Source: Roseiarcus sp035606915 (GTDB lineage: Bacteria; Pseudomonadota; Alphaproteobacteria; Rhizobiales; Beijerinckiaceae). From it: DNA of 64,000 nt. The notes under the pieces are model-generated. The model was not told where the DNA came from and did no database searches. It saw nothing but the letters and a program-made list of their open reading frames with translations. The number at the start of each line of letters is the position of its first letter. Position 1 is the stretch's first letter. The translations under genes and the position numbers were made by a program. Below are positions 41,897 to 48,987 of the stretch, one piece after another. The stretch covers positions 1-64,000 of the forward strand of contig DATNDU010000099.1 of the NCBI GenBank assembly GCA_035606915.1, written 5' to 3'.

Positions 41897-42295
41897 TCAC
41901 GCCGCCAGCGCCAGCGCACCCTTGCGCGGCGACAGGCGGCCGGCGAGCTCCAGTAGCGCCAGATGATAGCCCATCGACACCCGCGGCATGCGGTGGAAAC
42001 GATCGACCACCACCGTCAGCAATTCTTGCAGCGTGCGCGCGTCGGCTTCAGCGACGCGGTTGAGGTCGAGCCCCTCCTGCGCCAGCGCCTCGACGAGATC
42101 GCCGCGGCGCCGCTCGAACGCCTCCAGATCGCCCTCGATCAGCGCCCGCCACACCCGCGCGTGCAGCCGCGCCAGCCGCCACACCACCTTGAGGTCGCTG
42201 TTGTGGGCGCCATAGGCCTCCAACATGCGGTCGAAAATGATCGGGTCGGCCCATTCCAGCAGGCCGGAATAGCCGTCGGCGGCGTTGGCGCTCAT
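41897..42295 (-). CDS. Protein of unknown function
   Basis: A 132-residue all-helical-looking protein without signal or membrane helix: YSGLLEWADPIIFDRMLEAYGAHNSDLKVVWRLARLHARVWRALIEGDLEAFERRRGDLVEALAQEGLDLNRVAEADARTLQELLTVVVDRFHRMPRVSMGYHLALLELAGRLSP. ATG 42295 is preceded by GGGAACGACC, the best ribosome-binding site; an in-frame upstream start at 42349 adds a weakly coding stretch. The pattern slightly resembles alphaproteobacterial proteins of chemotaxis or motility loci, but I see no such genes here. It stands alone between prmA and nusB. Confidence 0.65.
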   Translation of the reverse strand: MSANAADGYSGLLEWADPIIFDRMLEAYGAHNSDLKVVWRLARLHARVWRALIEGDLEAFERRRGDLVEALAQEGLDLNRVAEADARTLQELLTVVVDRFHRMPRVSMGYHLALLELAGRLSPRKGALALAA

Positions 42296-42361
42296 GGTCG
42301 TTCCCGAAGTCGTTGATCGCTCATGATCGACGCTTATGGTTAACGACAAGTTACCAGCGCC

Positions 42362-42817
42362 TCAGGTGAACTCCTTCGGCCGCGTCTTGCGGGCCAGCGC
42401 GTCGAGCACGGCGTTAATCATGCCGCTCTCGTCGCGACCGTAAAAAGCGCCGGCGACATCGACATATTCCTTGATCGCGGCGCGCGCCGGCACGTCGGGG
42501 CGCGAGCGCAACTCGTAGAAGCCGGCGCGCAGAATGGCGCGCATCAGCGCGTCCACCCGCTTAAGCGGCCAGCCCTGCGCCAGCGTGTCGTCGAGCGCGC
42601 GGTCGATGTCCTGCTGGTCCTTCAGCACGCCAGCGACGATGTCGCGGAAGAAGACAACCTCGGCCGGCTTATATTGCTCGCCCTCGACCTCGCGACCGAT
42701 CCAGTGCGCCTCGAATTCAGCCAGCACGTCTTCCAGTCCGGCGCCGGAAACCTCCATCTGATAGAGCGCCTGGGCGGCCGCCAGCCGTGCCGCCGACCTC
42801 TCGGCCGCCCGACTCAT
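42362..42817 (-). CDS. nusB: Transcription antitermination protein NusB
   Basis: NusB binds boxA RNA with ribosomal protein S10 and supports antitermination in rRNA operons. The 151-residue protein shows the helical family pattern: SAARLAAAQALYQMEVSG, VEGEQYKPAEVVFFRDIVAGVLKDQQDIDRALDDTL and LKRVDALMRAILRAGFYEL, PARAAIKEYVDVAGAFYGRDESGMINAVLDALARK, the last being highly conserved. The start overlaps ribH by 4 bases, the standard ribH-nusB arrangement of alphaproteobacteria. Confidence 0.95.
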   Translation of the reverse strand: MSRAAERSAARLAAAQALYQMEVSGAGLEDVLAEFEAHWIGREVEGEQYKPAEVVFFRDIVAGVLKDQQDIDRALDDTLAQGWPLKRVDALMRAILRAGFYELRSRPDVPARAAIKEYVDVAGAFYGRDESGMINAVLDALARKTRPKEFT

Positions 42818-43296
42818 GCGAGCGACCGTTTGAGCCCGGCGACGACGATGGCCGCGCGCGCCGCGTCGCCACCCTTGTCACCGCGCTTGGGATCGGCGCG
42901 CTCCTCGGCCTGGAGCCTGTCTTCCGTCGTCAGGATGCCGTTGCCGAGCGCCAGCTTGCGCGCCACGCTAAGGTCCATCAGCGCGCGCGCCGATTCCCCG
43001 GCGACAATCTCGAAGTGATAGGTTTCGCCGCGAATGACGCAGCCGAGCGCGATGACGCCGTCATAGGGGCGGCCGTTGGCGGCGGCGGCGTCGAGGGCGA
43101 TGGCGGTGGTGGCCGGAATCTCCAGCGCGCCGGGCGCGGAAACGACATCGAAGCTGGCCCCGGCGGCCGCGCAGGCGCCGCGCACGCCTTCGAGCAGCAT
43201 CTCGCCGACCCCCTCGTAATAGCGGGCCTCGACGACGAGCAAGCGGCCGCCTGGCAGGCGCGGCGGGGCGGCGGATTTACGCTGATGTTCGGCCAT
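42814..43296 (-). CDS. ribH: 6,7-dimethyl-8-ribityllumazine synthase
   Basis: The penultimate enzyme of riboflavin synthesis. The 160-residue protein carries all key pieces: ARYYEGVGEMLLEGV near the start, APGALEIPATTAIALD with the substrate site, GVIALGCVIRGETYHFEIVAGESARALMDLSVA with the catalytic His, and LGNGILTTEDRLQAEERAD. It is coupled to nusB. No other rib gene is nearby, and the 191-base gap before it has two strong hairpins but not an FMN riboswitch that I could recognise. Confidence 0.95.
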   Translation of the reverse strand: MAEHQRKSAAPPRLPGGRLLVVEARYYEGVGEMLLEGVRGACAAAGASFDVVSAPGALEIPATTAIALDAAAANGRPYDGVIALGCVIRGETYHFEIVAGESARALMDLSVARKLALGNGILTTEDRLQAEERADPKRGDKGGDAARAAIVVAGLKRSLA

Positions 43297-43344
43297 GGAC
43301 TTTCGCTTGCGCTGGAAGGGCGCGCACTCCTAGGGCGGCCGGCC

Positions 43345-43389
43345 CCGCCATGCAAGCCCGGCCCCACCAGCGCCGGGCCCGCATGGCGG
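43345..43389 (-). other. Strong two-part hairpin upstream of ribH
   Basis: CCGCCATGC at 43345-43353 pairs with GCATGGCGG at 43381-43389, and inside it GCCCGG (43356-43361) pairs with CCGGGC (43373-43378), leaving an 11-base loop and two 2-base internal bulges. It is read in the ribH direction 49 bases before the start codon. It may be a transcription terminator for petA or a leader structure for ribH-nusB; there is no clear T-run. Confidence 0.6.
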
Positions 43390-43442
43390 CGCCGTCGTTT
43401 TCGCAGGCTCTATTTCGGGGCGCCGGCATGCCAACTGATGCG

Positions 43443-43462
43443 GCGCGGGCCTTCGCCCGCGC
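43443..43462 (-). terminator. petA: Candidate hairpin terminator behind petA
   Basis: GCGCGGGC, CTTC, GCCCGCGC: an 8-base perfect stem with a 4-base loop, 26 to 45 bases downstream of the petA stop on the minus strand. GAAG on the transcript is a stable tetraloop-type cap. The expected T-run is missing, so this is either a weak terminator or a 3' end stabiliser. Confidence 0.5.
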
Positions 43463-43487
43463 GCTCGCGACGGTCAGTGCGTGAGAC

Positions 43488-44141
43488 TTAGATCTGGACC
43501 ACGTCGCTGAGGCTGAAGCTCTGCCCGGTCGGATTCTCGCCGAGGCGCAGCGTCTCTTTCTTGGGGAAATTATAGGGCGGCACCGGCAGGTTGTAGGGCG
43601 CGGGCACGCCCTCGAAGACGCGCCCGGCCAGATCATAGCGCGAGCCGTGGCAGGGGCAGAAATAGCCGCCGGGCCAATTGGCGACGCCTTGCAGCGAATC
43701 GGGCTTGGGGAAGTAATTGGGGATGCAGCCCAGATGCGTGCACACACCGACGAGCACGAGATATTCCGGATTGAGCGACCGGCTCCAGTTGTCGGCGTAG
43801 GGCGGCTGCTGGTGCTCCTGGCTGTCGGGATCGCGCAGGCGGGCTAGCAACGCCGGCTCTTTCAGGCTTTTCAGCGCCTCCGGCGTGCGGCGGACGATGA
43901 AGATCGGATGCTCCTGCCACTTGACGACGATCTGCTGGCCGGGGGCGATGGGGGCGAGGTCGACGTCGAGCGGGCCGCCGTGCGCCAGCGTGTCGGCATC
44001 GGGGTTCATCTGGTCGATCAGCGGCCAGATGGTGGCGGCGACGCCGACGGCGGCGACCGCGCCGGTGGCGAGATAGAGGAAATCGCGCCGGCTTGGCGGG
44101 ATGGCGCCGTGGCCATCGGTTGTCGTCATCGCATCCGCCAT
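43488..44141 (-). CDS. petA: Ubiquinol-cytochrome c reductase Rieske iron-sulfur subunit
   Basis: The 2Fe-2S subunit of the cytochrome bc1 complex, anchored in the inner membrane with the cluster domain in the periplasm. The 217-residue protein has the twin-arginine signal anchor PPSRRDFLYLATGAVAAVGVAATIWPLIDQMNP and both cluster motifs, CTHLGC and CPCHGS, plus the PAPYNLPVPPY loop. Normally petA is followed by petB and petC; here the next gene is ribH and the preceding one coaD, so the gene stands alone. The 135-base gap before it contains the coaD terminator candidate. Confidence 0.95.
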   Translation of the reverse strand: MADAMTTTDGHGAIPPSRRDFLYLATGAVAAVGVAATIWPLIDQMNPDADTLAHGGPLDVDLAPIAPGQQIVVKWQEHPIFIVRRTPEALKSLKEPALLARLRDPDSQEHQQPPYADNWSRSLNPEYLVLVGVCTHLGCIPNYFPKPDSLQGVANWPGGYFCPCHGSRYDLAGRVFEGVPAPYNLPVPPYNFPKKETLRLGENPTGQSFSLSDVVQI

Positions 44142-44226
44142 TCGCCTCTCCGTCGAGCCCGGCCCGTTGGTCTTAGCGCCAGGCCAATCCAGGCCGCCTC
44201 ATGGTGGCGGCGCCAGCAAAGCCTTA

Positions 44227-44274
44227 GCGCGGCGCGGCGAGCAGTTCAACTTCCCGTTGCGCGCCGCGCCGCGC
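44227..44274 (-). terminator. coaD: Candidate hairpin terminator behind coaD
   Basis: GCGCGGCGCGGC (44227-44238) pairs perfectly with GCCGCGCCGCGC (44263-44274): a 12-base stem and 24-base loop that begins 3 bases after the coaD stop on the minus strand. Downstream sequence reads TAAGGCTTTG, a weak T-stretch. A plausible intrinsic terminator in this GC-rich genome. Confidence 0.5.
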
Positions 44275-44276
44275 GT

Positions 44277-44777
44277 TCACGCGCGGCCGTATTTCGCCAT
44301 CAACGCCTTGGCGACATTGGCCGGGGCGAAGGGCGCGACCTCGCCGCCCATCTGTGCGATCTGGCGCACCAGGGTTGCGGTGATTGGCCGCACCGGCGCG
44401 GACGCCGGCAGGAATACGGTGCGCAGTTCCGGCGCCATCGCGCCGTTCATGCCCGCCATTTGCATCTCGTAATCGAAATCGGTGGAATCGCGCAGGCCGC
44501 GCACGATGATGCGCGCGCCGGCCGCCCGCGCCGCGTCGATGGCGAGACGGTCGAAGGCCACCGTCTCCAACACGCAGCCTTCGCGGGCGAGCGCCTGGGT
44601 CGCTGCCTCGCGGATCAGCGCCAACCGCTCCTCGACGGTGAACAGCGCCGCCTTCGACGGATGCGCGCCGACCCCGACCACCAGTTTATCGCACAAAGCC
44701 GCCGCGTGGGTCATCACGTCGAGATGGCCGTTAGTCATCGGATCGAACGATCCGGAATAGAACGCAATCCGCAGCAT
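44277..44777 (-). CDS. coaD: Phosphopantetheine adenylyltransferase
   Basis: CoaD transfers AMP to 4'-phosphopantetheine in coenzyme A synthesis. The 166-residue protein starts MLRIAFYSGSFDPMTNGHLDVMTHA with the T-x-G-H nucleotidyl-transfer motif (TNGH), and contains RGLRDSTDFDYEMQMAGMN and ITATLVRQIAQMGG, where the usual ISST is IT-AT. Size and order fit the family. It is divergent from the OsmC gene. Confidence 0.95.
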   Translation of the reverse strand: MLRIAFYSGSFDPMTNGHLDVMTHAAALCDKLVVGVGAHPSKAALFTVEERLALIREAATQALAREGCVLETVAFDRLAIDAARAAGARIIVRGLRDSTDFDYEMQMAGMNGAMAPELRTVFLPASAPVRPITATLVRQIAQMGGEVAPFAPANVAKALMAKYGRA

Positions 44778-44864
44778 GACCGAGCGTTATCGGTTAGCCT
44801 CGGCAGCGGCAAGGGGACATTTGCGCGTCAACGCGCTATGAGCGCGGGCGAGGGAAGGTTTACC

Positions 44865-45371
44865 ATGAACGGTGACGAACTGCGCGCCCTCCAGGCGCCC
44901 CTGAAGGAGCGCTATCGCGGCAACGCCGAGGCGGCGCACATCACGCTGCGCGCCCGGGGCGCGTTCGACGACGCCCATATCGCCTGCAAGGTCGAGACCG
45001 GGCGGGCGCAGGCGGTGGCGGGTCTGCATCCGGGGACCGGCGGCAGCGGGTTGGAGCTATGCTCCGGCGACATGCTGCTGGAGGCGCTGGTCGCCTGCGC
45101 CGGCGTGACGCTGAAGGCGGTGGCGACGGCGATGGGCATCGCGCTGCGCGCCGGCGAGGTCGAGGCCGAGGGCGATCTCGATTTTCGCGGCACGCTCGGG
45201 CTCGACAAGCAGGCGCCGGTCGGCTTCGCCGTTATCCGCCTCAGCTTCAAGCTCGACGCCGACGCCGACGCCGAGCAGTTGGCGACGCTATTGAGGCTGA
45301 CCGAGCGCTATTGCGTGGTCTACCAGACGCTGAAGCGGCCGCCGAACCTCTCGACGGGCTGGGCCGTGTAG
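44865..45371 (+). CDS. OsmC family protein
   Basis: A 168-residue OsmC/Ohr-like protein. It has HITLRARGAFDDAHIACKVETG, then GSGLELCSGDMLLEALVACAGVTLKAVATAMGI, containing two cysteines of which CAG is the family's redox site, and a C-terminal YCVVYQTLKRPPNLS. Members reduce organic hydroperoxides or have unknown substrates; this branch lacks the signature Ohr Arg pattern, so I name only the family. ATG 44865 follows AGGGAAGG. Three bases separate its stop from the next small gene. Confidence 0.87.
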   Translation: MNGDELRALQAPLKERYRGNAEAAHITLRARGAFDDAHIACKVETGRAQAVAGLHPGTGGSGLELCSGDMLLEALVACAGVTLKAVATAMGIALRAGEVEAEGDLDFRGTLGLDKQAPVGFAVIRLSFKLDADADAEQLATLLRLTERYCVVYQTLKRPPNLSTGWAV

Positions 45372-45374
45372 CCG

Positions 45375-45680
45375 ATGCTGCGCTTCCTGGCCCGCACGCT
45401 CGGCCTGCTGGCGCTTGTCGGGGCGTTCGCGGCGGCGGTGATCGACGGCGCGCGCTCGATCGCCAATAACGATTGGGCGCTGACGCCGCTGGGCGCGGCG
45501 CTTGGCCGCATCGCGCCGGCCAAGCTGGCGGCACTGCCGGCTTTTGCCACCGGCATCAGCCCGAAATTGTGGGACCCAGTGTTGATCGATGTGCTCTATG
45601 TCCCCACATCTCTAGCGCTCGCGGTGGTCGGCGTCGCCTTTATGGCGGCCGGCTCGTCCGGGCGCGGCCGGCGGCGGTAA
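45375..45680 (+). CDS. Small membrane protein of unknown function
   Basis: A 101-residue protein with two hydrophobic segments: FLARTLGLLALVGAFAAAVIDG near the N-terminus and VLIDVLYVPTSLALAVVGVAFMAAG near the C-terminus, with a short soluble loop DGARSIANNDWALTPLGAALGRIAP between. I recall a similar short protein next to msrA or osmC-like genes in Hyphomicrobiales but no function. It starts three bases after the OsmC gene. Confidence 0.68.
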   Translation: MLRFLARTLGLLALVGAFAAAVIDGARSIANNDWALTPLGAALGRIAPAKLAALPAFATGISPKLWDPVLIDVLYVPTSLALAVVGVAFMAAGSSGRGRRR

Positions 45681-45727
45681 CGGATAGACGATCGGCGGCG
45701 AACAAGGCTTCGAAGGAGGCGCGCACG

Positions 45728-46387
45728 ATGAATATTTTCGCGAAGAAGACCCAAATGGTGGCGCCGGCGGAAGCGCTCGCCGGCCGCGCCGCCGCGATTC
45801 CGACCGCGGAACGCCATTTCGTCAACGACCACCCGCTGAAGGGCCCCTACCCCGCCGGTTACGAACGCGCGATCTTCGCCATGGGCTGCTTCTGGGGGGT
45901 CGAGCGCAAGTTCTGGCAAGCCGGCGAGGGCGTCTATGTGACTGCCTCCGGCTACGCTGGCGGCTTCACGCCAAACCCGACCTATGAGGAGACCTGCACC
46001 GGCGGCACCGGCCACGCCGAGGTCGTACTGGTGGTCTATAATCCGAGCGTCATCTCTTACGACGATCTGCTGACGATCTTCTGGGAGAGCCACAACCCGA
46101 CGCAGGGCATGCGCCAGGGCAACGACGCCGGCACGCAATATCGCTCGGCGATCTTCGCCACCAGCGAAGCGCAACTGGCGGCGGCGCGCGCCTCGGCCGA
46201 GCGCTACGGGCGCGAGTTGAAGGCGGCCGGCCATGGGCCGATCACCACCGAGATCGCTATGGCCGGGCCGTTCTATTTCGCCGAGGACTATCACCAGCAA
46301 TATCTGGCCAAGAACCCCGCCGGCTATTGCGGCCTGCGCGGCACCGGCGTCTCCTGCCCGGTGGGGCTCAAGGTCGGCGCGGCCTGA
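45728..46387 (+). CDS. msrA: Peptide-methionine (S)-S-oxide reductase
   Basis: Repairs methionine S-sulfoxide in proteins. The 219-residue protein has AIFAMGCFWGVERKFWQ with the catalytic Cys, GYAGGFTPNPTYEETCTGGTGHAEVVLVVY, ESHNPTQGMRQGNDAGTQYRSAIF and YFAEDYHQQYLAKNPAGYCGLRGTGVSCP, where a second pair of cysteines completes resolution. ATG 45728 gives the usual long N-terminus of this subfamily. It lies in the same direction as the OsmC gene, both oxidative-damage related. Confidence 0.96.
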   Translation: MNIFAKKTQMVAPAEALAGRAAAIPTAERHFVNDHPLKGPYPAGYERAIFAMGCFWGVERKFWQAGEGVYVTASGYAGGFTPNPTYEETCTGGTGHAEVVLVVYNPSVISYDDLLTIFWESHNPTQGMRQGNDAGTQYRSAIFATSEAQLAAARASAERYGRELKAAGHGPITTEIAMAGPFYFAEDYHQQYLAKNPAGYCGLRGTGVSCPVGLKVGAA

Positions 46388-46390
46388 GCT

Positions 46391-47287
46391 TTGGACGCCG
46401 CCATCGGGCCAGCGACCTCGCGCGAGGCGGCGCTGGCGCGCCTGGCGGCGCGGTTGGCGGCAGCCGGCGTCGAGGCGCCGCAGCGCGAGGCGGCGCTGCT
46501 GCTGCGTCGCGCCGCCGAGCTTAGCGCGGCGGCGCTGATCTCAACGCCGCAGGCTGCGCTTGGCGACGCGGCGGCGCGAGTCGAAGCGTTCGCGCGCCGC
46601 CGCGAGGCCGGCGAGCCGCTGTCGCGCATCGAGGGTCGGCGCGAGTTCTTCGGCCGCGATTTCGCGCTGACGCCGGACGTGCTCGACCCGCGCGCCGACA
46701 CCGAGACGCTGGTCGAGGCCGCGCTGACGGCGCTGGGCCCGCGCGGCGGCGAGGCGCTGCGGGTGCTCGATCTCGGCGTCGGCTCCGGCGCCATCCTTGG
46801 CGTGCTGCTGTGCGAATGGCCGCGCGCCCTCGGCGTCGGGGTTGACATCAGTCCGGCGGCGGCGGCGACGGCGCGCGCCAATCTCGCCGCGCTAGGGCTT
46901 GGCGACCGTTCGAGCGTCAGGGTCGAGTGCTGGGGCGAGGGGCTTGGCGGCGGCTTCGACGTCATCGTTTCGAACCCGCCTTATGTACGAAGCGGCGATA
47001 TTCCCGGGCTCGCCCGCGAGGTCGCCGGGCACGATCCGTTGCTGGCGCTCGATGGCGGCCAGGATGGGCTCGACGCTTACCGGGCGCTGGCGCCGGAGAT
47101 TTCGCGGCTGATCGCGCCGCGCGGGCGGTTCTTGCTGGAGATCGGGTCCGGGCAAGGCGATGAGGTGGCCGCGATGCTGACGCGCGCGGGGCTGCAAGTC
47201 GACATCCGGCAGTGCGATCTGGCGGGGATCGAGCGCGTCATCGGCGGCGGCGAATCCGGCTTGGCGCCGGCGAGGACGCAGCGATAA
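46391..47287 (+). CDS. prmC: Peptide chain release factor N5-glutamine methyltransferase
   Basis: Methylates the GGQ glutamine of release factors RF1 and RF2. The 298-residue protein has an N-terminal helical domain with PLSRIEGRREFFGRDFALTPDVLDPRADTETLVE, then VLDLGVGSGAILGVLLCEWPRALGVGVDISPAAAATARANLAAL for SAM binding, and the catalytic VSNPPYVRSGDIPGL. TTG 46391 lies 4 bases after msrA. prmC is usually beside prfA; that gene is not visible here. Confidence 0.93.
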   Translation: MDAAIGPATSREAALARLAARLAAAGVEAPQREAALLLRRAAELSAAALISTPQAALGDAAARVEAFARRREAGEPLSRIEGRREFFGRDFALTPDVLDPRADTETLVEAALTALGPRGGEALRVLDLGVGSGAILGVLLCEWPRALGVGVDISPAAAATARANLAALGLGDRSSVRVECWGEGLGGGFDVIVSNPPYVRSGDIPGLAREVAGHDPLLALDGGQDGLDAYRALAPEISRLIAPRGRFLLEIGSGQGDEVAAMLTRAGLQVDIRQCDLAGIERVIGGGESGLAPARTQR

Positions 47288-47317
47288 ACAGGGCCTTCCC
47301 AGCCGCAGGCATCCCCC

Positions 47318-47710
47318 ATGTCCGATGAGTCTACAGACCAACCGCACGGCGAACTCACCGTTCGCCTGATCGCCATGCCCGCCGACACCAACGCCAACGG
47401 CGACATTTTCGGCGGCTGGGTGATGAGCCAAATGGACCAAGCCGGCGGCATCGCGGCGGTGGAGCGCGCGCAAGGGAGGGTGGTGACGATCGCCGTCGAG
47501 GCGATGACTTTCATCCGCCCGGTGCGGGTCGGCGATGTGCTGTGCGTTTACACCAACGTCGCCCAGGTCGGCCGCACCTCGATGAAGATCCATATCGAGG
47601 CCTGGGCGCAGCGATTCCGCACCCATATCAGCCAAAAGGTGACGGTGGCGACCTTCACCTTCGTCGCCGTCGACGACGAAGGCCGCCCGCGCGCGGTTGC
47701 GCCGGCCTGA
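47318..47710 (+). CDS. Acyl-CoA thioesterase (YciA-like hotdog)
   Basis: A 130-residue hotdog-fold thioesterase. The catalytic helix block MPADTNANGDIFGGWVMSQMDQAGGIAAVERAQGRVVTIAVEAMTFIRPVRVGDVLCVYT is closely YciA-like, with the conserved Asp in NGDIFGGW. Substrates are short to medium acyl-CoAs. It stands alone after prmC and converges on the MFS gene. Confidence 0.9.
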   Translation: MSDESTDQPHGELTVRLIAMPADTNANGDIFGGWVMSQMDQAGGIAAVERAQGRVVTIAVEAMTFIRPVRVGDVLCVYTNVAQVGRTSMKIHIEAWAQRFRTHISQKVTVATFTFVAVDDEGRPRAVAPA

Positions 47711-47763
47711 GCCCCTGGCCCCGGCGCGCATTGTTTGTTTGGTCGCCGAGGCGGCCAGCCTGA

Positions 47764-48987
47764 TTAAAGCGTCCGCCGGCGCCGGGAAACCATCCAACCG
47801 AGGCTTGCGCTCAACGCGACGTTGAGCAGCGCAACCGATGCAAGAACGCCCAGCGTTCCATGCGCACCCATCCGATCCAAAAGCAAGGCGCCAACCAAGG
47901 GAGCCGCCGCTTGGGCCAGCAAGCTCGGCATCGCGAGGCGGCCCATTAGCGTGGCGTAGCCGGGTGCGCCGAACAGCGCGAGCGGAAGCGTTCCGCGCGC
48001 GATCGACTCCAAACCGATGCCGCCGCCATAAAATGCTAGCGCGGCTGGGATAAACGGAAATCCGGCCCAAAGCGCCGAGAGGCCCACGGCGACAAAACTC
48101 ACCGATGCAATTTTCGTCCAAATCGGATGATGGCGATGGGCGATCGCCATCTCGACCGTGCGGGCCGCAACTTGCGAAGGGCCGACGAGAGCGCCGAGGG
48201 CGACCGCCGCCGCCAGGGTAACGCCGCTCGCCTGTAGGATTGTCAACAGATGAACCGACATCAGCGACGACAGCGACGCCGCGAGCGTCAGCGCGACAGC
48301 CAGGGTCACGAGCAGCACGAGCGGCGGCTTCGCGACGACCGCCGTCGGCGCCGCATGCGCGTCGTGCGACGGCATAATCTGCGCCGGCGCGCCGCGCGGA
48401 AGGACGCGCAGGTAAAGCGGCAGCGCAACGCCGAGCTGAATGGCCGCATAGACCAGACACGCGCCGCGCCAGCCGATTTCAGAGACCATGAAGGCGGAGA
48501 GCGGCCAGCACACCGTGCTGGCGAAGCCGCCGAACAGAGTCAGGGTGGTGATCGCCGAGCGCGCGTCGCGCCCGTAAAGACGGCCGAGCGTGGCGAAGGC
48601 GGCGTCATAAAGGCCGGCGCCCATGCCAACGCCCATAACGAGCCAGGCGACGATGTAAGTCGCCAGGTTGGGCGCTATCGCCAGGCCAATTTGTCCGAAC
48701 CCGATCGCCGCCGCGCTGAACGCCAGCACCATGCGGCCGCCATGTCGCTCGATCGTCGACCCCACGCGCGGCGATGCCAGCGCGGCGACGAGAAGGCCGA
48801 GAGAAAGGCCGCCCACAACCCACGTCAGCGGCCAACCGGTGTCTCGCGCGATCGGCTGGGCGAAGACGGTCGGCAGATAGTAGGACGATCCCCACGCCAG
48901 AATCTGTGTGACGCCGAGCACGCCCATGACGGCGCGCCGATCGCACACCGACACGGCCGGCAGGGACACAGACCCCGAAGCGCTCAC
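47764..48987 (-). CDS. MFS transporter, probable arsenical or antimonite efflux
   Basis: A 407-residue membrane transporter with 12 hydrophobic segments. It opens SVCDRRAVMGVLGVTQILAWGSSYYLPTVFAQPIARDTGWPLTWVVGGLSLGLLV. It shares an operon with a flavoprotein and an ArsR repressor, which is typical of arsenic loci with MFS exporters of the ArsK or ArsJ kind. Sequence alone does not prove the substrate. GTG 48987 is used as start since it overlaps the flavoprotein stop by 4 bases; a frame extension to 49098 is not credible as it runs antisense-like through the Cys-rich tail. The stop is 53 bases from the convergent thioesterase. Confidence 0.8.
   Translation of the reverse strand: MSASGSVSLPAVSVCDRRAVMGVLGVTQILAWGSSYYLPTVFAQPIARDTGWPLTWVVGGLSLGLLVAALASPRVGSTIERHGGRMVLAFSAAAIGFGQIGLAIAPNLATYIVAWLVMGVGMGAGLYDAAFATLGRLYGRDARSAITTLTLFGGFASTVCWPLSAFMVSEIGWRGACLVYAAIQLGVALPLYLRVLPRGAPAQIMPSHDAHAAPTAVVAKPPLVLLVTLAVALTLAASLSSLMSVHLLTILQASGVTLAAAVALGALVGPSQVAARTVEMAIAHRHHPIWTKIASVSFVAVGLSALWAGFPFIPAALAFYGGGIGLESIARGTLPLALFGAPGYATLMGRLAMPSLLAQAAAPLVGALLLDRMGAHGTLGVLASVALLNVALSASLGWMVSRRRRTL

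Noticed and set aside
43297..43487. FMN riboswitch before ribH
   Set aside because: The conserved core of the RFN element was not recognised; only simple hairpins are present.
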